A stretch of 64,000 nucleotides of DNA from contig OU612065.1 in assembly GCA_914767715.1 (NCBI GenBank), forward strand, positions 13,890,001 through 13,954,000, written 5' to 3'. The position numbers and the translations under genes were made by a program. This document shows positions 39,031 to 50,500 of this stretch, one piece after another. This DNA is from Membranipora membranacea. Lineage: Eukaryota > Bryozoa > Gymnolaemata > Cheilostomatida > Membraniporidae. The notes beneath the pieces were generated by a model. It did not search any database, was not told the DNA's origin, and was given only the letters and a program-made list of their open reading frames with translations. Positions within the stretch are counted from its first letter, which is position 1. Each line of letters begins with the position of its first letter.

Positions 39031-42000
39031 CAAAGCCTGACGCTGCATCCTTGAATGTTTGTATATGAACTTCTCTAAGCTTATATCACCACGAATATTG
39101 AGCCGTCAGTCCATTTATCTGACAGTAGTGGGAGCATGATGTGAAAAATTCTGGATAGTATGACAACAAAAATACAAATACATATGCAAAACATTGCCGC
39201 TTCATGCAGGCTTGGATGAAATTACTGCGTGACAATACTTCTACTCCGGATACTGCATCAATATGACGCCTAAAACATTAAAGAATTTGTAGTACTGCAT
39301 TTGAGTTTTTTGACTATCAGTATAGCCTGAGTAAAGTGTTTTAGTTTGAAGTTATCGTGGTAATAAACAAATTGTAATAAATGATTGTCAATATAATTTA
39401 TTCTATCAGAGCAAGATATTATCTACGCTATCTTATGCAGCCCAATGCTGGTTCCCGTTTATAACTAAGTCAGACAAAGAGAGGTTAGAGCGTCTGCAAA
39501 ACTGTGCCTTAGAATTATTCTACCATATATTGAAGACTATGACCAGAAATTAAAAGCATTTCAACTGACTGAACTTTCAGTTTACTCAGACTTGTGCTGC
39601 CTGAGATATTCTAGAAAGCTTTCTCTAAATCCTAACCATCCACCACACAAATACTTCCCTAGCTCTAGCACTACTACTCATACTAGACATGAACAACTAG
39701 CCACCCCGATGTATAGAACATCTCTGTGCAGAAAAAGTGTTTTTTTATCAATATAATTGATGGCATTTTATTTTAACATGGTCTTTATTTGCTTTAAACG
39801 GCATTGACCGGTTCAATAAAGTTAATATTAAATTAAATTAAATCTCTTTCCTCTGCCTTCCGACTATAGTGACTATATTCTCCATGGCTTGAGAGGCCGC
39901 GATATATGAGAGGATTCTAAAAAAATCAGGCGCTATGTGTGGCAGATAAATTATATCACAGAGTAGAATACCAGTTGCATTCATATTAGTCTGGGAACTT
40001 AAATATTGATAATGGATGGTAGAGGGCTATGGTGCTATGATGTGATTAAAGGTTCTAGCCTGCTGTAGCCTGTTAATAGGTCACATATTGCCAATTTTAA
40101 TTTAAGTTAAAATAGAGATACACAGCAGAGGGCGGAGGAACATGTGGTCAGCAGAATTCCCGGTGAAGAGGGTGTATCTCATTTACTAGAAATCTCCATT
40201 CATTCTGCAATTGGTTATGTCTTGTAGCCAAACCCTGACCACGAAACCCAAAACACAACAGAAGGATTTTTCACTAGCAAAGTTGTCACCTCTGTCAAGG
40301 GTTGGTTAGGCAGCTGGGGTGTCCGGTTGATGATATTTCGGTAAGTATAAGAACATGTTTCTCAGCGCTTTTTATGCTGATGAGCACTTTGTTTTGCAAT
40401 TCATGTTCAATGTCTCATGTTAGAAGTAGGAGACAATCATTAGACAGCCTATTAGGGCAGTAGAGAATGTAATAAGTGACAAAAGTTAGTGTAGAAAGTT
40501 GGTTTCATATTCCAGAGTTAGTAGATAAGATATGATATACTTGCATTGAAAAAACATAAACATAGATATTTACTCACATTGGGGTATCCATGGCGAGTTC
40601 CAAGGATATACGGCCATTCATATATGGATGGAGGTGTCTGGGTCGCTGGCTTATGTATCCTCACACCGCATGCCCAGAGCATCCTCTTTATAGAGTTGTC
40701 AATGTTCGAACAAAGTTATTGCTGTCATAAAAATTGTAAGAAACAATGCAGTTTAGGCCTAAATTTATTCTACCATGTGTACAAAACTTAATATTGTGCT
40801 GACACAAGTATTACGTGAGTATTACAAAGTTGGTGAACACCATACCAGTACAGTATATGAGTTCAATATATTTACCAAACATTTTCTTTCGGCACAAACG
40901 ATGAAGCTTTTGTGCGAATGACTAGACCATACTTTGTCACCTTTAATACACTTTTTCAGCTTCATTGATCACTGTTAATATCTCTACATTAAAAAATGGA
41001 TCATTTGTAACAGAAATTATAAGGCTAACCTATTGATCACAGATTTATAGTAGTTGCCATACCATCTTTATGCAGCATGCAGATGAAAAAACTGTAGCTG
41101 AGACCTTTTTTTATGTTATCCTTTACTGATGGGCTTATAGCGTAGTTATATTTCAAAATATTGATGATGGTAGTAAAGCTTCTCCATCATGCATAACAAC
41201 TGGTTTTATGTACCTTTTTAGAGTCGTCCTCTCATTTTTCTTACTTTTTAAATCATCTGCACATTTTCTCAAACTCGTAGACCTTGAAGGGTGATTTGTA
41301 CATAGTGTCTAGGGAAAAAAGTTTCGAGAAGCGAGGCAGAATTACCGAGAGGTTCAGGTTTTCTAGTGTAACTTGTCAGAATGGCCATATGGTTTGATGC
41401 GCTTTGTATCAGAATTCCAGTACTCCTATGATATTCTATACTGTCCCTTGTAACCATGTTGAGCATTTGCGATAAATCCTGATTGAACCCTATTGCTCTG
41501 TCCCGGCCATGTCGTGATGGGATATATCTGTCTGGTCCTGATCAAGTTCGGAAATTTCCTCTCCCCAAACCTTGTATTTCAGCACAATAAACATGTGTGA
41601 CAAAGCTGTGACCCTTAGAAAAACAGTCCAAAAGCAGGTTCCAGATGTAACCGAAAAAGCCTGCAAAATGTACTAATCTGAACAAACATGAACAAATTTC
41701 AAATAAACTTAATTATACTTCAGTGGTCCTCTGTTTACTGTGAGTAAGATAAACAGGTCAGAACTAACTTTTAGCTAGCACCATAATATGTTAACGACTA
41801 TTATTTATAAGTTTTCAGCTTCTCCTAGCTGAGTAGTGGAGTTATACCCACTCCATAGTGAAAGGGCAACGTCAAGAATATACTTTTAAGGATGGAATAT
41901 AAAATATTTTGGTTTGGAAGTCTATGAAGGGGATTATTATTGATACTTTTCAACCACTAGAGTAGAGTAGACATAATGATTTATCCTTATGCATCCAGAA

Positions 42001-42183
42001 ACTAGCCGAATTTTGACCCTGAATGAAAACATACTACAGACAATGAGAGCATGATATAAAACTACTATGAAAGTGTATTATCAGAATATAATTGAAGACA
42101 AAACTTGCTTAAAATGTTATGTAAAATGTTTTTAATATGGAAAACAAATTTATATTCGAAATCAAAATTTAAATTTTTTTTGC
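39031..42183. other. Interior of the foldback transposon
   Basis: Apart from a dead reverse transcriptase fragment (39405–39842), no protein domain is recognisable. A GTAAGT donor-like site follows a somewhat GC-richer block at about 40130–40340, which might be a captured promoter and first exon, but this is weak. The open frame at 40546–40791 has no domain. Confidence 0.5.
39405..39842 (+). pseudogene. Non-LTR retrotransposon reverse transcriptase 3' end inside the transposon
   Basis: Translation gives LSYAAQCWFPF, then KERLERLQNCAL and, after a frameshift, TELSVYSDLCCLRYSRKL. This layout is typical of the C-terminal end of Jockey/CR1-like ORF2. It ends in a repeated TTAAATTAAATT tail like those of such elements. 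It is 5'-truncated and dead, and it lies in the cargo of the foldback element. Confidence 0.75.
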
Positions 42184-42544
42184 ATTGAGACTTTGGCTGC
42201 GGGATTGTGGCCCCGGGACTTTGGGACTTTGGTCTTTGGGACTTTGGTCATTGGTACTTTGGTCATTGGTACTTTGGTCATTGGGACTTTGGCAGCGGGA
42301 CTTTGGCTGCGGGACTTTGGTCTTTGGGACTTTGGGCTCTGGTGTTTTGGTCTTTGGGACCTTGTACTCTGGCACTTTGGCTATGGGACTTTGGTTGCGG
42401 GACTTTGTCCATTGGGATTTTTGGTTTTGGGATTCTGGCTGCGGGATTTTGTCTGTACCCCATTTCAACTGATGCCTGACGATTTCAGTCAGTGAGTATA
42501 ACATAAGAACTATGAGACATGAACAATAATACAGATTACCTACC

Positions 42545-42621
42545 AACTCTGTAATACAGTAAGGGACAGTTATGATGTTTGAGGGTAGACTGAAACTTGT
42601 GACACGCTGTTGCTTTTTATA
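42545..42621 (-). promoter_or_regulatory. TATA box and 5' UTR exon of peptide gene 6, cut off by the transposon
   Basis: TATAAAAAG at 42613–42621 and the downstream UTR block with its GTTG|GTAGGT donor are nearly identical to those of gene 5 (30931–31008). They now lie about 3.9 kb from the coding exon. Confidence 0.65.
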
Positions 42622-43053
42622 CCGCAATTGCTAATGTCAGGATTGATGTTGGAAGTCTTTGAACTGTGATATGTCTGTAGAGTCCGAGCGATAGATAAAC
42701 CGGTGATGTCTGTAATTGATAATGCTGCTATGCGAGACATGACGTCTTTTTATAGCGATGCTGGCCATCACTGACATAATGCACAGTGTCCTGGACCCCT
42801 CTGATTCTTCAGTGGGAGCTATCTCAGCTCTGAAATGAACTTATCTGATTAATATTCAGATTAAAGTGACATTATGATCAACACCACCATTGGCCATCAT
42901 TATCAGTTTTTAGGGATAGGCTTGATCTGCGCCCGTTACCACTTACGTGGGAACTCCATTGATGTCATCATTGTGTTTATTATGCACGCATATATCCTCA
43001 GATCCATCAGGTGACACCTATGTTGGAAAATCCTCTATAGATGTGGTTTTATA

Positions 43054-43968
43054 GAATGAAGGAGATCTTAGGACCAAACAAGCACAGACCTTCCAACTTT
43101 ACTCTCAACCATGTGGCTGACGTGTTTAAAGGTTATGATTCCTGATTTATTTATATTGTCATCATCAAACTCTTACCAGGAGAAAAAAGCTGCATAAAAT
43201 GAGAACACGATTGATATCTCAAAGAAAATATAGCGGAAGCTTTGTAGAATGCATTTAAACGAGATCGAAACGTGTTCGATAGAGTTTTTAAATTGTCTTT
43301 TTCTTTTAGGTGCCAGGGTGAAGAATTTTATGACTCATGGACACAATCACAATCCTATGTATGGTGTTGGAGCATCATATAGTAAAACAGATGCTGAAAG
43401 TCCTAGAATATGTACTAACTGAACAGTTACATGTTACTCCGCATGAAAGCACATGCTGTTATCTCAGACTAGGAGTTAGAGCTGCTGACATAATGTGTGG
43501 TTTATAAATTGCATTAGTGTTCACAAAACAGGCAATAATAGTGATTACTTGAGTAACCAACAGGGTGACAGGATGATCAGTTGATAAAGTTGTCCGCTCC
43601 TGTCAATGAAGAGGACAACTCTCACTTTTACCCTAAGAATGAAAAGTTTCTATACACAATACGATCACTCTCCCTGATAGAATGAAACCACACCATGTAG
43701 TTGTAGATGTATAATAGAAAGTTAATGATTACTATGTCTGGTGTATCCAGAATACAGGCTAGAAAGCTCTGCACTAGTATTAATGATTGTGTATATTGCT
43801 ATGTAAATTCTTTATTTATTCTGCAGGTAAAAGGCGCATTATTCTGGTAATAGCAGGCCTACTTCAGCATATACTACTACTGCAGGCAAGTCTGGCTACT
43901 CCAGGCCAGGATTTATGCCTCCTCCGACTGTCTCACGGTATGTTCCAGGATCGGGATTTCAATTCTAG
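43054..43968 (+). pseudogene. BLM 3'-end pseudogene with exon 22–exon 25 fusion
   Basis: Copies of part of exon 20 (43054–43131), exon 21 (43310–43499) and the start of exon 22 (43827 to about 43850) are present, followed without an intron by the end of exon 25 (to 43968). Exon 21 has lost 17 bases near 43399, shifting the frame to a stop. A deletion between similar words (GGTAATA in exon 22, GGTATTA in exon 25) removed exons 23 and 24. It cannot encode a helicase and is not expected to act alone. Confidence 0.92.
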
Positions 43969-44545
43969 TCTGACAGCCATCGATGAGTCAAGGAGGCTTC
44001 TATATATCTCATGGACTGACAAAATGTAAATAGTAGGACAAAACCTGTTGTTTGATCAAATACTGCGCCAATATCAAACTTTGGCGAAACCTGTGATACA
44101 TAATATTTTTATGGTGCTTTGCAATGAGTTTCACATTTGTGAACAAATTCATGCTTGTCTAGAAAATGAGATGTTTTGAGCAATTTACATGAAAAAGATT
44201 CGACAAAAAATCAATATAATATAATGATAAACAGAGACACAGTGTTAATCAATATGGAAAATGGAATGTCACTATAATTCATAAGAAGGGGAAGAAAACA
44301 TGAGGAAAATTTATGATGAAAAAAAAGAAGCTCAATCTGATTTTAAGGGTCAAAACACCCATCGTTACATGATACTTAGGTATAATATGTTACATTATTA
44401 TGTACATGTGCAAGGTTTTCGACAAACTGTGTTATGTCATAAATTTTAATCTATTCAGAAATGCATAAACGGCTGATTATACTAGGGTCAGTATGGTGCA
44501 TAGTTTCATATTGTTCTCTGCCAAAATCCCAGCTTCTTATAAAGT
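43969..44545. other. Pseudogene 3' UTR copy and spacer before the FERM gene
   Basis: Up to about 44360 this matches the BLM 3' UTR at 35594–36000. The rest shows no gene and precedes the last, five-codon exon of the minus-strand FERM gene. Confidence 0.6.
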
Positions 44546-47500
44546 CTATATGACAGTCACCTGCAAAATAATCACACTCATCATTGCAATAATCCTAAGG
44601 GGCAGTTTTTACAGCACACTTATGACAGCCAACTTATTCTGCCTTATGTATATCATGGAAAAGAAATAATGCCCATTGTCATGTAGGAAAATACCAAGAA
44701 TTTCATCGCATTTGCCAATTGAAATTTAAAAATTTTCTTCATTGTACTTACCCTGACAGGAGATGACTTTGTTCCCTGTGATGGGCTCACTGATTGCTGC
44801 TGTTCGTAGTTGAAATGTCGGGTTGATGATCCAGGAATAGGAGACAAAGCCGAAGGAGATGTGGGGGAATATGAGGGACCCCCAAGTCCTCCATACTTTG
44901 TGGAGATATCCATCTCTGCAAGGCTTCTCGCTATTGCTGGTCCCTTTCCAAGTGATTGAATAAGGCTGTAGATGTTGTGGTCTTCGTAATAGTTTGTAGT
45001 TGGGGAATCTGTACCACTGTCCCTGTTCATCAGCTTTTCCTCATAGAAACTAAGGCTTGTTTTGCGCTTATCCTGTGTCTTTTTGGTGGTATCAAGCAGG
45101 CTTAGTAATAGTGGGTCATTCATGTAGTTTGATTGACCGTTACTTATTGTGGTGTCAGGTTTTTCAAGTATAGAAGCGACAGCTGGCTCTTTACTGTAAG
45201 TGTTAGACTTGCAGCTGCCATGAAGCCAGCTTTGCTGATAGAAAGGCATTTTCTCATCAGCTTTTTCACCTCGATGTGTAGCCAGGATTACAGGTAACCC
45301 CTCATCATTATAGACTATATTCTCATACTCTCTCCATTTGGTGGATAACTGACGATCACTGTGCCGCCTCAAGTCACTGAAATAGGAGCAGAGAGATAAA
45401 TTACAATGAGGAAGCAATTTCCGTAGTTAACTTGTGAAATTAGATTAGAATGTCTGATAATTCTGTCAATCGGAAACATTCACTGGATTTCAAATTTTGT
45501 TTTTTCAGCTGCTCCCTAAATCAATTTCTTTTTATGTTTGATACCTTACATGAGGTAATAAGGAGATAACAGTAAAAAATTTTGTCAATATTCAATTGTG
45601 TGAGCTAGGTAGCTAATTTTCAGTGTGTAACTCCATCCATCGTCAGAATAGGTTTTGTTTGAATACCACAGCTGCTACAATCCTACCTAGGATAAAAGTT
45701 GCTCTTTGTTGTAGGTATGTATCCTCTGACAATCCGGCTTGTGCTGGTTTCTTGCTCGTAATTCCCAGAACTAAGTGCGTTTTTGTGCTGATAACTCTTG
45801 TCATAATGTTGACTGTGCCTTCTCCTATCGGATCTACCTGATCTAAGTGACTCCTTTTCTAAATCCATCTTGTGAGACCTGAAAATAAAACATAAAAATA
45901 AGAACTTAATCGTTACAGGTATGATATGGTAAGCGTATGGATCTTTTATGTATGGGTGTTATTTCACAGATAGCAAACTGTATGTCAAAAAAAACAGGTT
46001 TTTTGTCTTTAAGTGTTTGCCAATTACTTTAGCTATGTTATCTGATATGACTATATGAATCAAAGAAATCTTGCTTGTTCATACAGACGACGCAGAACAC
46101 AGTTATTAATTCAGACAAGATTTGAGTTGTGGATTATGAATGACAATTAGAATTCTATGCAACTTATTCGATACATAACCAACTTAGAAAAACTGTGTGC
46201 TTGCTTTTTATACCACTATTACAAATAGGGTGTCATCATTGGTGAAGAGTTTTAATTACCTGGCGAACCAGTGCACCTTAACAATACATATACAGAGAGG
46301 TGATCTGTGTCATTATGAGTGTGCAGAGAAATCGATAAAGTTGCTGTAACTGACAACTGGCATCAGATAATCCATATAACATAAATGCTTTTCAAAGAAA
46401 AGTCAATTTTTTATTTCCAAAACAAACTGTTTGTTTTGCATGCCAAACCTATTGTTTCAAAAAGTTCACTCAGGCAAACGATCAGGTCTATAGGGGGATT
46501 AAATAAGGCATAAGATATTGGCGCTGCACCCGAATTATCATGTGTAATGTTCTGGAAATGGCCTCATACCCTGTACACATAGAGAAACTCGTTTAGACCA
46601 CTTACAAATGAAAAGTGAAAGGCTGATTTTTCATACAAAATGTTCAATTTTCCAGGTCAGACAGCCTGACAAAGGTGACAGAAGCCTCCAATAGATGGTT
46701 TGATAATATCTTTCTGCCCGCATTCATCCCAGAATTACCTAGGTGTGCGTGGTGTTCTACTCTTCATATTCAGTTCTGCATCTACATCCGAGTTTTTTGA
46801 ATGGAACTTGAGTTTCAAACTCCGTACTGATGCTGGGGATCCCGCTCCAGAGGTGAACATTCCATTTCTGTTGATCAAAATATCGAAAATTGAAATACAA
46901 GATTGATTATTCACTTTAATATCAGACGGCAGGTTATCTAATAGGCAGGCCGCAATGTCTGCAGTTCGCAGGCAGGTGAGAGGACACCTGTTTCACTAAT
47001 GCCATGTAGTCAGCACTCAACAGTTGGATTCAAACACTTCTCTGCTGAAAGGCTTGCCCTCTAACCAACTGAGTAACCTTCAACTAGAAAATTTTCATGA
47101 CGTTCACGACTGTATCAGAAAAGAGAGAAAGATGATTTCATATACTGCCTGAGTAAGCAGATTAAGGGAATTCAAGCAGAGTTAACTTTGTATTCTTTAG
47201 TTACCCATTGTTAGCTTCAGACGCTTGTTTTCCAATCCATGCAGATGAGGCCTTGAGTTCAGACTTTGTCTCTTTAGAGTCATTTTCTGAAGACTTGGTA
47301 TTCGATCTCTGTTGATTCAATGGCCGTTGTACAGCTGGTTGCTCGGGTCTTATACCTTCGGATACTAGCTCCTTCTCTGTTCTACCACTGTAACACAGAT
47401 TATCTTAACTGTCACACATTATATCAAGGCTACAATAATGCTGATCATTGGGAAGAGGTAAGTCTCTAATTTATTTGATACTGTAACAACTAATCTACAG

Positions 47501-50500
47501 CATAATTTCCGGAAATAGAGCAATCTCAACAAACCAATGGCATCGCATTTGATTTTGACGTGTCATTATTTTATTCTCCGGCATCTTGCATTTTTGGACA
47601 AGTCTCGAACTCTCACCTGTAGCGATATTTAGAGCCCAGTTTGAAAAGGTTACTGCGGGTTCTTTCCTCTGCGTTCTTACTTTCAGTTAATCTGAAAAAG
47701 CTGTGATGTTCGACACAGGACTTCCATAGCTGTTTGCATACTCTACTACTGGGGCATGTGTATGACTGTTCAGATATATCGCTACTCTGAAAAAAGAGTC
47801 AATATGCATCTTAGCTGAACATGTCTTGTCTAGAAAACTTAAAAATAAAATTCCAGATCAAGTGTGGTGGATTACCAAGGTTAGGAATTGATCTTGAATC
47901 TTCCCTTTCGAATGACTGGTTAAATAAAAACTATCCGTATAAATATGTATATGAATGCCAATAAGTGCTCATTGAAATACATGATTTGAAACTTGAATTC
48001 ATTAGGGAACTTACAAATTTATCACGAACTTGAATTATGATTTCTTTTCCCTTGAAGTTGATGACGTCTATGCGTGGCCAGTGGTATAAACCGCTCCTGA
48101 GTTTGCCTCTGTATATCACTATGCCATGAGGGCTAACTCCAACTTTATATTCTGCACCTTCGGAGTCCTAGAAATGAAAAGGAACGCTGTCTAACACTAT
48201 CTCTTTCACTGATGGGTTAACCATGATAATACAATATTCAGTTCCATGTGATTATCCATTAAGCTACTTGAAAATATTACACAGCAAGAAACCCTCAATT
48301 AATTATGAAACCATATGGTGCCATGGAAATGGTTATCAAAACCATAGTTGCAGGATCTGAGCCTGATGATCTACGAGACATAACAGACAATATAAGTCAA
48401 CAAATACCTTTGTATTATAAAACTCCACTCCATAGATATCTTCATTTTTGATAATATCCAGAAATGTATATTCGCATTGTGACGGTAAGACTCCCCTATA
48501 AGTAAAAGTGGAACAATATTGTCATTCCCAATTTGATTAGAATCTGATCATGTGAAAGGTAGCTGTATCACAGAAGTGGTACAGTCAAAATTCATACTAC
48601 TGCCGATCTGTTGACGTATAAACAAGGACCACTGACTGAATCATTCCAGCAATTGACCGCGCGTAAATTGTTGCTGCCATATTTACCTCAATTTGTCCCT
48701 GTGCAGCTCAGTTATTGAAGTGTTCAGGTCGTCAGATAATCTGTCTGAGGTCAGCTTGAGTGAGTGAAGGTAGCCTGGTTTGTGTTTGTTTCTCTCGTAG
48801 TCACCAAATTCAGCTAAAAAATGTATACCAATGATAACACTGGCAGGGAGATCAAAAAGAGGAGGGGTAGTTGGTTAATGGCCTTGAGGGTGGGAAAATG
48901 TTGCACCAGTTATTTTGCAGTTTGTAGGCTGATAGTAAACCAAGTAAAATTGCCTCTATGCAGGGCTAGAAGATTAATTAGCAATCAGTGACAGAGCTTA
49001 GCGAGAGAACTCTTACATTGAGCTACTAGACTTCCTAGCTCCGAAAGTTTGCTGAAATTTAGTGGTATTCTTCCAGTGGCTACGTCTCGTCTTAGTTGCA
49101 AGAAAAACTGGTACCTGCAACAGATAAATGAATGTGTCGTATTGTTTTACTGATATTACATGGGACAACGTCTGATTGGCTAGGTGAGGTAGAAAAATTG
49201 AATTCAATAATTGATTGAACATCCGTCTCATTTGTTGGTCAAAGTAACTTTATTGGTGTCCAGTTCCAAAATAGCAATCCACAAGTTGGTCATCTCTGAA
49301 CTCGAATTAGAGATATAGGACTCTAGGGATTTCCAAGTCCTTGATAAGCTTAGAGTGGCTAGACTGTTAGCGAAATAGTAACCAGACAGTCCGCCCAGGC
49401 TAGGCGTTGTATCCGTACCGTGAAGCTTACCTCGTTAGTTCCTCTCTCAGTTTACAGGGGTCAACCGCATAAAATTTAACTCCAAAATAAAACTTGGCAT
49501 CTCTTATATTTACTCCATGACCTAGAAAATAAATGTATAGCTATATTTGAATGTTGCTTTTTGGATGGCGCCCCCAGGCCTCCAACCGATGGTTACAAAT
49601 AAAAGTTACATTGAATCTTGGGAGACTGTTGATTTGAGGTTGATCTCACATCAAACTCCAGTACATTTCCAATATAAATGGGCCTGTTATAATTCTCATA
49701 TTTATCAAATTAAGTTGTGCAAATATTTTATACAGCCTCCTATTCAATAAAGAAAACAGCACCAACATGACCCTTTACTAAGAAAGCACATGTTTTTTGT
49801 CCGTTCATCAGTGTTTGTATTGGTTTCAATTGCTAAGAAAATACTGTTATGGGCCAGTCAAAAGGACTGCTGAGAACATAATTACATTCATTAATATATC
49901 AGGCCAAGCCTATAATTCCATGTTATTTTATCATATGACATTTGCAGCAGTGGGAAAATTCATTACTGGCTGTAAATATAATATTTACTCTGGGTCACCT
50001 TGCCCTTAGGTAGGGAGACTTGTTTGATAAGCTATATTTAACATACTGAGCAATGTCATTTATCATGCCGCCCTTACATCTTTGGCTGATATCATGGCAC
50101 GTTTATATGGTTTCATTACTCGGGAGAACTCAACTCAAAATGTTTCAGGTTATGAATTTTACTTATTGTGATACTTAAATCTGTTATTTAGCATGTAAGC
50201 GTGTTGATTGTGATATAACTTACTTTTGAGCTGTTTTTTCAGGTTCTTTTGTCCATCGAGCCAGTACTAAAGTAAGAAACAAACATGAATGCAAGTAAGG
50301 AAATAAATCTATTGAGTATCACCAGAGACTATAGATATTATCTAAAGTCTCTGGTATCACCAAAACGCTTGTTGTCATTTGCCTTGAAACCTTTTGTCGG
50401 CTTATCATTGATAGAGCTGTTCTACCATCAGTCTCTATATCTACCATACAGACAGGCTGGTGTACTAAGTGCAAGGTAAAATACTGTGCCGCCAAATGTT

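Larger units (their letters stand above)
38802..42461. mobile_element. 3.66-kb foldback-type transposon with minisatellite inverted ends and 8-bp target duplication
   Basis: The insertion is bounded by the direct repeat ATTTCAAC (38794–38801 and 42462–42469). The paralogous place in the left duplicated segment has it once (30849–30856), an intact empty site. Both ends consist of short tandem repeats built from CAAAGTCCCAAAGACC: left 38802–39030, right 42184–42450 in reverse orientation. This resembles foldback elements with repeat-made inverted ends. An 8-bp duplication fits hAT-like or P-like chemistry. I see no transposase in the 3.1-kb interior, so it was probably mobilised in trans. Confidence 0.85.
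36293..44360. repeat. Right, decayed copy of the segmental duplication
   Basis: This matches 27278–36000 in order, but with deletions (much of BLM exons 17–20 and 23–24), an extra inverted-repeat element piece at 36793–37135, expanded tandem repeats, and a 3.66-kb transposon. It holds peptide gene 6 and the BLM pseudogene. Confidence 0.8.

Noticed and set aside
40130-40345. Possible captured first exon with GTAAGT donor in the transposon
   Set aside because: There is no matching downstream acceptor or coding frame; a single donor-like word is not enough for a feature.
42169-42627. 152-residue minus-strand frame rich in K, S, P and Q, and plus-strand frames rich in G, L and W
   Set aside because: They are translations of the right minisatellite end of the transposon in several frames. 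The left end (38797–39048) gives the mirror image. No gene is implied.
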